From Strigamia acuminata (lineage: Eukaryota > Arthropoda > Chilopoda > Geophilomorpha > Linotaeniidae), in assembly GCA_949358305.1 (NCBI GenBank), contig OX442314.1:38041211-38105210 (forward strand): a DNA stretch of 64,000 bases, written 5' to 3'. The position numbers and the translations under genes were made by a program. The stretch's first letter is position 1, and each line of letters begins with the position of its first letter. The notes below the pieces were generated by a model. That model saw nothing but the letters and a program-made list of their open reading frames with translations. It was not told the origin of the DNA and did no database searches. Below are positions 48,732 to 57,700 of this stretch, piece by piece.

Positions 48732-49281
48732 CTATAATGTTAATTTGATCGAGTCGGAGCTTTCTAAGAAAACCTCTCGCAACAAAGCATCCATTTCCGT
48801 CCTTCCAGCCAAGTTTTCACATTGAACCACTTGAATCATTTGGCAAGAAATATCGTGAAGAATTGGCAGCATGAGTAATATTTCTCCAAATCGACCTCGT
48901 GCACATTGCCCACCATTGATGTAATCCTCCAGAAATAACTGCACTTGGCGCCTGAGTGCCTTGACTGTAGCAACGCTGCCCAAATCTTTAGAACCTGGAA
49001 AGAAAAAAAGAAATGAACATTCCAATAAAACACTAAATAGAATGATTACAACAAGTTGATCTACTAACTTGGATCTAAAACAACAATCGCTTTGAGACAT
49101 GCGAATTCGGTGTCATCCATTTGCAATTCTTGCACCGGCTTGATCAACTCATCCAAGATCCGGTTGATGAGCAGATCCGCTTCAATTTCGGAGTGTTGGC
49201 GCAGAATTTGGTAGTCGTTGCCTAGCAATAACACGTTGTTTAAGCGACAGGAACGACGACATACGCTAACGAGCAGACTTT
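48732..49281 (-). pseudogene. HNF4-type nuclear receptor ligand-binding-domain fragment (two exons)
   Basis: The exon 49281-49069 encodes helices around V-L-L-L-G-N-D-Y and L-Q-M-D-D-T-E-F-A-C-L-K-A-I; exon 48994-48732 encodes V-K-A-L-R-R-Q-V-Q, L-E-D-Y-I-N and R-G-R-F-G-E-I-L-L-M-L-P. They are joined by a 74-base intron (GTTAGT..CAG). These are hallmarks of the HNF4 (NR2A) ligand-binding domain, which binds fatty acids and activates DR1 genes. The frame is clean and ends in a stop at 48732. No DNA-binding domain or upstream exon is seen, and the next DNA to the right is duplicated sequence, so this is probably an orphan fragment rather than a whole gene. Confidence 0.82.
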
Positions 49282-49314
49282 CTGTTGGATACATTGAAAT
49301 TGTTTAGAAAATAC

Positions 49315-49633
49315 CAGTAGAGTAAATAGGACGTTTTATATATTCTCTGGTTACTGTGACACACGGTCTAATTAGGGATGACTGCACTGTGAGACACCCA
49401 TCATACTCCTAGGCAATAAAGCTATAATAATGACCAAACCTTTGTTTCTTGTGTATTTTGCGGTTAATTTTATCGGGTGTGTTGCGTCCAGCGTCTCGTG
49501 GCCTTCCCCTGACCACGTAGCATCGGTCCGAACACTCACATAAGTCTATAATATTTTGTATTTGATCCGCTAGGATGGATAATTCTGATCCAACAACCAA
49601 CAACCAAACGTCTTATCATTGATTCACTTGAAG

Positions 49634-49666
<33 letters not shown>

Positions 49667-49740
49667 CACAAACGTTCAAGGTAAGTTAAATAAAAGCCTT
49701 TAAACAGACATAAATTTTTGAAGAAAATAAATGCAACTTC
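49315..49740 (+). repeat. Left arm of segmental duplication (unit 2) with CA microsatellite
   Basis: 49315-49490 matches 28024-28200. A ~230-base block not present in unit 1 follows, including (CA)n at 49634-49672. 49722-49770 then matches the sequence on both sides of the Polinton, giving the uninterrupted (empty) insertion site at 49735-49740. Confidence 0.75.
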
Positions 49741-49921
49741 TTAGATTATGTTTAACATATACTAGTATGGTACATGGAAGCAGGTAGTTTAATACAAGCT
49801 GTTGTGCAAATCTGACTTCAAAAAATTTTACAATAAACGTCATGCAGGTCAACAAGGGTGGCTTTATATGACTAAGCAAAGAAAGAAATAAAATATGGTA
49901 AATGTTTTTTTAAAAAAAATG

Positions 49922-50323
49922 TTAAAATAAAATTACGTGAGTACAAAATGCATCCATAGACTGAATATTATCGGGATATAGCCTCTTAACACAGTTAACA
50001 AATTGAATGGGCAACTGAACTGTAATTTTGATGGCTTTCTTGCTCTGAGTTAAAGAAATTTTATGAGATATAAACACCGTTTATTACCCACAAATCACTT
50101 TAATTTGTTTTGCCACCATCCTAGCAATTTTCACACGGATTTCAACATCAGTTTTAACCTCTCTGTTAAACTGCAGCAGAAATTCCTCAAGTTCAATCGG
50201 TAGATGTGTACTGGAAATAAAAAGACTGATCGATTGAAACAATAGCCGTCGAAACCATTACTGGTACCCCGCTTCGTCAAAGTCATCACGCAATTGTCCA
50301 AGGTTTATTTCAGCATCAACCAT
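49922..50323 (-). CDS. Small three-exon gene, copy 2 (96 aa, unknown function)
   Basis: Exons 50323-50268, 50210-50099 and 50044-49922 match copy 1 in length and phase. The second donor is GTGATT rather than GTGAGT, and the first is GTACCA because of a 6-base difference. The joined frame is open for 96 residues with about a dozen amino-acid changes, mostly in the last exon. Frame conservation after duplication suggests a working protein. The neighbouring BTB3 copy has decayed. Confidence 0.7.
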
Positions 50324-50541
50324 ATTTTGTTTCCCTATGACGCACTGTCACTTTGCACATGCGCAGTCTCAGTTCGACAAAAGCTATACGTTTGATTCGT
50401 CGTTGCATTAATTAATCATTATTTTAAACGTCGCGATTACGTTCAAAATTCCACGGCAATAAAACATCAACCGAACGTCGCGTTTTATTCATATCTATAT
50501 GACTAATTTCCTAATTACAAATGTTCGCTTGCAGTTGTGCA

Positions 50542-51406
50542 ATGGCGTCCACTTCAAACGATCTGGTCACCATCGAAACCAAACAAGGCTGCGTGTACGT
50601 GCGCAAACAATCGCTCGTGACAAACAGCAGATATTTCGCGCGCATGTTCACCGCCGGCATGCTGGAATCGCAAACCAACATCGTCAAACTGAAACACGTC
50701 TCTTTCGAAGCCGTCGCGACCATCGTCGATTTTATCAACCGCGATTCCAAAAACACGGTCGAAGACGTCGACCTGCTGCTGGAGATCATCGAAAACACGC
50801 ACCTCATGGAACTCTACGTCGTTTTCGACTTTTATTGGCACTCGTTGGTGCGCCATCGCGTCGTGACGAACTCGCACGATTTTTGCACCGTTTTCGATCT
50901 GCTCCACTTCTACGCCTACGATCGAGGCACGAAAATCGTTTACGACGTTCTTTGGAACAACTTGAGCGAAACTAAGACGGTTCGTCTTATGGTTCCGGTG
51001 GGAGTGGTTTTGCAGAGGGAGAAGTATGGGTTGGGGGATGAAACGAAAGATGTTGATTTGGATGTGTGTTTTTCTGTTTAGGAGAAAGCGGTTGTTCGCA
51101 AGCCGCACTTTAGGATGGCGAGCGTTAGGTGTCGTTGTTTTGGGCAGGTGTGCAAGTGGAAGTATTGTTTTCTTCACGATTCGGATGTGTTGGTTTATTA
51201 TCATTTGAAGAGTAGGGAGTGGAAGGAGAAGAAGGTTGAGGGGTTGAAGGGGTGTTTGGCAATTGCGATTTGGGGTTTTTGTTGGTGTTGGATGGCGGGA
51301 ATGCGTTGTGGGCGTATTATGTGAAGAGTGGGAAGTGGACTAAGTTTACTGGGTGGGAGTTGAGTGGTGAAGATTCAATTTTTTTTGGGCTGTGTCGTGT
51401 GGATTG
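50542..51406 (+). pseudogene. BTB3, truncated duplicate of BTB2
   Basis: The first ~145 codons are nearly identical to BTB2 (BTB plus start of BACK). Then an internal deletion of about 620 bases removes the sequence between the BTB2 positions near 46905 and 47535. A Trp codon has become TAG at 51079-51081, and a further small deletion near 51260 shifts the frame. A ~180-residue protein with an intact BTB domain could still be made and might act as a dominant dimerisation partner, but this is speculation. Confidence 0.85.
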
Positions 51407-51595
51407 AAATTGAAAATGATTCTATTCTTTAATTACTAGTATTTCATGTCAAATTGTACTGAAACAAACCCCAAATGTGACAATCTCAATTTACACTTAA
51501 AGCTTGTTTAGGATTGCTTTTAAAAAGACTTACAAATACTAAAATAATAATAGAACTAATTTTAGTTAAACTCTCAATTTCTTTAATAAAACACT
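51407..51595 (+). other. Short flank before element 2
   Basis: AT-rich end of duplication unit 2; the last four bases, CACT, form the target duplication with 62949-62952. Confidence 0.6.
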
Positions 51596-52207
51596 TGTGG
51601 TGACCACGAGGTCACAAAAGTGTTTTAATTAATCATAACCTAATAAATAGTAATTTTAATATTGATAGTAAAATGATTGTCAGATTATTGCGGGAAAACT
51701 AGCTATACTAGTTTTACCGTTTCTGCGGGACTGACGTGACAACGTCATAGATTTGCATAATTCCCCGAATTTATGCAAATACGTCATTTCCGGTCCAGCC
51801 ACTATTTAAACCCGTGTCTGACCGGAAACCCCCACTTTTATAGATACCAGAGCAACATTAGCATCACCACCTCACCGTCAGGCCGTTTTACCGGATTGAT
51901 AGAGGATCGATGCCCGTTGCCAATTACATCTATAAATCAGAGTCACAGATATTATCGTAGCAATACTACGATTGTAATATCTCCCGAAGCGAAGCGTTTG
52001 CGAACACGTGTTTCGCCAGACGCCATTACCCTAGACAACAGTAGAAGCCACGTGTAAGACTGCCGTGCAGCAACAAATCGTATCCGCCAACAAGGATCCG
52101 AGACCACATTGTTAAGTATCATTATTGTATTATTACAAGTGTGAAATAAAGGGTGTTATTAGTAAGATATTGTGTAAGTTTATTTACCGGAAACCAAGGC
52201 TACGACA
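51596..52207 (+). repeat. 5' LTR of element 2
   Basis: TGTGG...CGACA; AATAAA at 52145-52150. The frame of ~94 codons seen in both LTRs (51773 and 62514) is not gene-like and is ignored. Confidence 0.95.
51695..51810 (+). promoter_or_regulatory. U3 enhancer/promoter with palindromic CRE and octamer sites
   Basis: In order: the palindrome AAAACTAG/CTAGTTTT (51695-51702, 51708-51715); CRE half-sites TGACGT (51732-51737) and ACGTCA (51742-51747); ATTTGCATAA (51751-51760) with its exact inverse TTATGCAAAT (51771-51780), each containing an octamer ATGCAAAT; a further ACGTCA (51781-51786); and TATTTAAA (51803-51810). The same array is in the 3' LTR. Confidence 0.7.
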
Positions 52208-52209
52208 CG

Positions 52210-52227
52210 TGGGGGCCTGTCCGGGAT
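52210..52227 (+). other. Primer-binding site of element 2 (tRNA-Pro-like)
   Basis: TGGGGGCCTGTCCGGGAT starts two bases after the LTR. It differs at two adjacent positions from the well-known proline-tRNA primer site of murine leukaemia virus, so a tRNA-Pro primer is likely. Confidence 0.75.
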
Positions 52228-52294
52228 AGTTTTTGAACATTCAAACTATTTTAAATAAACATATCTTACGGTTTGAACTTTGCAAACCATCGAA

Positions 52295-54778
52295 ATGACG
52301 AAAAGTAATAAGAACCGAAAACCTTCGACCGCAAGCGCCCGAAAAGCCGCCATGGAAAAAGCCAAGGCGGCAGCCGAAGCGTTAGCCAGCCCGAAGTTAA
52401 ATACGACGCCGCCGGAACCCGTAGAAAGAAACCGAGTTACCAAGACGTCGAGCCACGTCGAGAAAACGGCCGTCGGCAAAACACCGATTGAAAATACGCC
52501 GAAGAATGTAGAGCCTAACCCACCGATAAACGATAACCAATCCAACAAAAGTCAAGACGGGTTTAGCCTATTTGACCAAGACGACGGAGCTCAACACAAT
52601 CGAGTAACCATTCAACACGGATATAATTCGACGCGATCCCAAATCAATCAATGTAAGGAAGCTTATACAATCGCTCGGTTAGAAGGAATACCATTCGATG
52701 AAAATGGAGATCCCCTGGCCCAGATGGAAATAATACTTCGTCTAACCAGGGAACGAGCAGAAAAACGAGCTGTCAGACGGGGAAAAAGGAGCGTCAAACG
52801 CCAAAAGACCGGTGGCCAAACAACCGACTCGTACGATTCGACCCAAACCGGTTCCGACGCAGACAACGAAAGCGAGGCCGATTCGATGACCTCGAAAGGA
52901 ATTCACGTCCAGGGATGGGCCAGTATCATAGACGAGCCAGTCGAAATCCAGAACGAATTTTTGGAGGCTTTCCAACAAGACAATCGGAACAATCGAGGAA
53001 GACAGTCATGGGCATTCGCACAATCTTTCGCCGCTAAAGCTGGCCACACCAGCCAAACGCCGAACGACCCGAATTCCGAAATGATACGATTAATTAATCA
53101 GCGTAATCAAATCCGGAATCAGCAAGGACAAGATAGGTTGGCAATGCCAAGCCTCGATGACATACGGACAGTTAAAGCTAACGTTGACGCAGCTAACGAA
53201 GCAGCAAAAGCCAAGATCAGGACCGCGAACGACGCCGATAAGGAAGCCGCGAAAGTCAATTCGCAACTATACGGAGGGAGAAAATCAACCGTATTAATAA
53301 AACAAAATAACGGGATCCTGAGCGGAACAGCCGTGAATGGGATCTTTCCCCCCGGAACACAGCTGACTGCGACTTCGCCGGCTTTAACTAATCAGAATTC
53401 CCCTCAACACCAGAATTCTTCGCAAAACCACCAATTCCTCCCTCAAAACGGAAATATTTCACCGAGTTATGGGAGTCAGAGCCAATCCGACCCCATATTG
53501 GAAGAGCGATTACGAATGATAGAAAAACGCATACGTGCCGATTTACGGACCGGTCGAAACCAAGACTTGGATGAACGAGACGAACGGAATGAAAACCTAC
53601 TCCGAAAATATTCAGCCGACCGTTGGGCGCTAGATAACAAAGACCGAAACATCAAGTGGCCCCAGCTGCGCCTGATGAAATTCGACGGTACGTGGAGGGC
53701 AGGAAATAAATTTCTAAATGAGGTGGCACTCACCATCTCGAGACTCGGAGCCGAACCAGACGAAATGGTAGTTAAGGGACTACCAGAAATGCTGGTAGGA
53801 GAGGCGAGAGAATGGTACGTGGAGGCGAACTTGAAGTATTGGGAGCAATTTGTGGTCGCTTTCAATACGCAATATGGCGAGACACAAAAAGAGATTAGAC
53901 AACGAGTCAGTCTCATGCAGCAGGCGACCGGAGAAGAGCTACGAGCCTATTTTCTACGAGCTAAAAGTCTGTTCAATGAACTATATACTCCGCTGGACGC
54001 TTACGCTCAACGACTAATTTTCGACAAAGGATTGAACGAGGCATCCAAAAAGGTGCTTCGCGACATGAACGCTCCAACAACCGACAGCTTCGAACAACTA
54101 TTGAAATTTGTCGATAAACGTCACGAAGAAGTAAATGACCGGTACACGGACGCTCTGACACCGGAAGAAAGAAAATTAGTCCAACTTCGCATACAGCGAA
54201 TCCACGCCAGAAATAACGACGCAGGGCGATTAATCCGGTCACGAACGTTCCTAAACGGAGACATAGAAGCGGCCCCACCAAAGAAACCCAGCGACAAGTC
54301 GACTTCTAACCCGATACCGGCTCCAAAAGCTTACAGAGCCAGTACGAACTCCGACGCAACTAATCTCGAAGAAGGGAGGGAAAGTGAAGAAAACAACTCC
54401 GAGCAAAACTCAGGAGGGGATACCAGCGATAGCCAACAAGAAGAAGAGATTCTCCACGCTAACATGGGGAAAGAAATCGCCCCCAGCTACCGACCCCGAA
54501 TGAAGACCGCGAATAAAACGGAGCACCACAACCCAAAAAGCGAAAAACCCTACGAGAAAAAAGAGTTCGTGAGACGACCGTACCCGAAAACAGATAACTC
54601 CACCACAAAACCTTGTAATTACTGTAACGAGGTGGGACACTGGAGAAGAGATTGCCCAAAACGAAAGAAGAGGAAGGAAGAGAAGGAAGCCGCCAAAAAC
54701 GACGCATTGTTAGAAAAGCTAACAGCCAAATTCGAAGAACTGACAAAAAACTGGTTAAAGCAGACAGAGAAAAAATAA
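52295..54778 (+). CDS. gag: Gag polyprotein (element 2)
   Basis: 827 residues from the ATG at 52295. A long K/A/S/T-rich and Q/N-rich N-terminal region (to ~residue 410) precedes the capsid region (W-P-Q-L-R-L-M-K-F-D-G, E-A-R-E-W-Y, W-E-Q-F-V-V-A-F-N, E-L-R-A-Y-F). One CCHC zinc knuckle, C-N-Y-C-N-E-V-G-H-W-R-R-D-C, lies near residue 778. The N-terminal extension is long for Gypsy Gag. The last ~10 codons overlap pol and contain the frameshift site. Confidence 0.93.
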   Translation: MTKSNKNRKPSTASARKAAMEKAKAAAEALASPKLNTTPPEPVERNRVTKTSSHVEKTAVGKTPIENTPKNVEPNPPINDNQSNKSQDGFSLFDQDDGAQHNRVTIQHGYNSTRSQINQCKEAYTIARLEGIPFDENGDPLAQMEIILRLTRERAEKRAVRRGKRSVKRQKTGGQTTDSYDSTQTGSDADNESEADSMTSKGIHVQGWASIIDEPVEIQNEFLEAFQQDNRNNRGRQSWAFAQSFAAKAGHTSQTPNDPNSEMIRLINQRNQIRNQQGQDRLAMPSLDDIRTVKANVDAANEAAKAKIRTANDADKEAAKVNSQLYGGRKSTVLIKQNNGILSGTAVNGIFPPGTQLTATSPALTNQNSPQHQNSSQNHQFLPQNGNISPSYGSQSQSDPILEERLRMIEKRIRADLRTGRNQDLDERDERNENLLRKYSADRWALDNKDRNIKWPQLRLMKFDGTWRAGNKFLNEVALTISRLGAEPDEMVVKGLPEMLVGEAREWYVEANLKYWEQFVVAFNTQYGETQKEIRQRVSLMQQATGEELRAYFLRAKSLFNELYTPLDAYAQRLIFDKGLNEASKKVLRDMNAPTTDSFEQLLKFVDKRHEEVNDRYTDALTPEERKLVQLRIQRIHARNNDAGRLIRSRTFLNGDIEAAPPKKPSDKSTSNPIPAPKAYRASTNSDATNLEEGRESEENNSEQNSGGDTSDSQQEEEILHANMGKEIAPSYRPRMKTANKTEHHNPKSEKPYEKKEFVRRPYPKTDNSTTKPCNYCNEVGHWRRDCPKRKKRKEEKEAAKNDALLEKLTAKFEELTKNWLKQTEKK

Positions 54779-54791
54779 TAAATCTGTCTGC
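54745..54791 (+). promoter_or_regulatory. -1 programmed ribosomal frameshift signal (element 2)
   Basis: A AAA AAC at 54745-54751 in the gag frame. After 8 bases, GCAGACAGA (54760-54768) pairs perfectly with TCTGTCTGC (54783-54791) around a 14-nt loop that contains the gag stop (54776-54778). Pol is in the -1 frame. Same heptamer as in element 1, with an unrelated stem. Confidence 0.9.
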
Positions 54792-57700
54792 ACGCCCGGA
54801 AGACCAAACCCCAAAATTTACCACGAATACGACAATTAACCAGGCAATTAACGAAGTAATTACGGAAGAAGTAGTCAAATTAAAACTCAAATTAAAAGAG
54901 AAAAAATCGAAAGAAATTGAAACAAATAATAAAGAAATTAGCGACTCAAGTTCGGAAGACGAATTAAAAGCCAAATGGATAAACACCAATTGGTTAGAAA
55001 AACAAATAAAAGAATTACAGAAAAAGGTCGTTTATTTCACTACGGCTTACTTCACCACAGAAAAACGCGAATATAGTGGCCCAACCACTAATACGGCGGA
55101 CGGCGAAAAAATAGCCGAAACATTCCAAGAATTACCTCACGCCTACGAGGAGGCCCCACCTCGAAAGAAACGCATTTTACATTGTAATTTGGCTAAAGAG
55201 CGGAAGGACTCACTCGCAATGTTAACAATCAAGTTTAACGACAAAAAATTCATCGGTTTGTTGGATTCGGGAGCCGACCGGTCCTTTATCTCTTCAGATC
55301 TATACGAGTCGTTGGACAAAAAACAACGCGACAAACTACGGGGAATAAGCGAAAATGTGGCCGTAAAAACCGCTGCTGGAGAAGTGCGTCCAGTAGGGGT
55401 ACTGACAACAAAAGTCATATGGGAGGGAGGCGTAATAACCCATCCTTTCATCGTTTTACCAACCTACGACACGGTCCTACTCTTGGGTATGGACATCATG
55501 GCCATAATGGAGATCCAGCCCAACCCCATAACGAGGTCCTGGAACTATATCGATAAACGCGAGGACCCCCGACTAATGACAGTACCTACCGAACTCCTAG
55601 ATTCAAACGACGAAGAGGACGAATGGAAAGGCGGAAATTTGAAGCAATTCGTACAAGATTACGATTTCAAATCTTTTAACGCCCGACTCCAAGAAGGAAA
55701 TTTGGCTCACAATTTGGCCATGGACGCGAACCTAGGAGAAACCCAGACTAAATTACTTGAAGAAATGCTACAAAAACATCAAAAAATCCTGACTAAAGAA
55801 CCGGGAAAGACAAATTACGTAAAACACGAAATAGAATTAAGTACGGATAAGCCAGTACGAGTTCCATTCAAGGGCATGAACCCCCAAAAACGCGAAATCG
55901 TCAAGACGATCTGTCAAGACTTACTGGACAAGGGGATAGTGTCCGAGGCATTAGGAGAATATGCGATGAGAATCGTGCTCGTCATGCGTGCAGGATCGGA
56001 ACCCAGACTGTGTATCGATTATCGACCTCTAAACGCCATTACCGTTATCGACCCCGTCCAGATGCCATCAATCGAAGCTATTCTTCGAGAATTAGCCCCA
56101 TTTAATTGGGTAACAACGATGGATCTGTCGAAAGGATATTGGCAGGTCGAACTCCGTGCCGAAGACAAAGAAAAAACCGCTTTCTGGTCCCCGATGGGCA
56201 GATTAATGTTTAATGTCATGCCATTTGGCCTAGTAAATGCCCCGGCAACATTTCAACGATTAATCGAGAAGGTTTTGGGCGACGCGCTACATAAATACGC
56301 CTGGGCTTACCTGGACGATATTATTATTGTTTCCCAGACTTTTGACGAACACATCAGACATATCGACGAAGTAATACGTCGTTTAGCAAAGGCCGGACTC
56401 CACATACACCCCGGAAAGAGCCAGTTTTGCCGAAAAGAACTTGCGTTTCTTGGATACAAAGTTGGAGTCAATGGCTTATCCATAGACCCAAAGAAAGTAC
56501 GAGCAATCACCGATTTTCCAGCACCTACGGACGTGAAAGGGGTACAACGTTTTTTAGGAATGGTAAATTTCTTCGGCCGACTCCTGCCACATTTAGCGGA
56601 AGTCGCGGCCCCAATCACCGATCTTTTAAAGACTGTCCAGAAAATAAATCCAAAGGAGGACCCGCCGAAAGACCCCGAAATCAAATTTAACTGGACCAGC
56701 CATTGCGAAGCAGCGTTTGACAAAATCAAACAAATGCTAATCGACACCAAAACCATCCCTCTCCCCGACTTGAATCGCGAATTTATCTTACATACGGATG
56801 CGAGTAAAATCGGATTGGGGGCTGCGTTGATGCAAATGCACGAAATCGACGGCATACATCAAGAAGTACCCACGATCTTTATCAGCCGGAAAATTCAAGC
56901 CGCCGAGAAAAATTACTCAGCGACAGAGCTCGAATGCTTGGCAATCGTATGGGCAGTTCGTAAATTCAGGCCTTACCTCGAGTTTACAAAATTTACCGTC
57001 CAGACCGACCATCAGGCATTAAGGTGGTTCATGGGCCTGAAAGAACCTTCGGGCCGGATGGCTCGATGGCAATTAGAGCTCATGGCTTACGACTTACAAA
57101 TCGAGTACAAGCCAGGGAAGTATAACACAGTCGCCGACGCGCTCTCAAGAGCTCCGGCCTCAGAACCCGACGAGCCAGACGATGACGGTGACGACGATTC
57201 TCGGATAGCTTACTGTCCCACCCCGATCAGGAAGTGGGAATTCAGAAAACAGAATGAACTGCCGAAAGAAAAGTTGGAATCTTCTGATGAAAAATACGTC
57301 GGATATTGGATGAGGGCATATCAATCGGCAAAAGATGCCAGACCAAATTACGACTTATCCATCGAACCCAGAATCTCGGATAAATTTGTGCGAGCTTTTG
57401 TTACACACGTGAGTAAAGGCACGAACTGTGTCCCACCTACTCGCGAGGAACTCATCGAAGCTCAGAAGAACGACACCGCCTTCTGTAAAAGGTTCTATGA
57501 CTACTTGACCAACGAGACTTTCCCTAGCGACGTCTACAGCGAAGAATCCAGAGAAGAGTTCAAAATTAAGGCTTCCGCTTATCTGATAGACGATGACCTA
57601 CTTTTAAAGTACCATCCGAACTTTCGGGACGACCTGACAGAGTCAGGGAGTTCAATTAAAGTCGTAATTCCGAGAAAAGTTCGAACACAAATTCTGTGGA

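Noticed and set aside
49634-49672. CA-rich array considered as a CRISPR or satellite
   Set aside because: Simple dinucleotide microsatellite without spacers; CRISPR arrays are not expected in this eukaryotic DNA.
51773-52057. 94-codon ORF present twice (also 62514-62798)
   Set aside because: It lies inside the two LTRs and is identical because the LTRs are; no protein-like motif.
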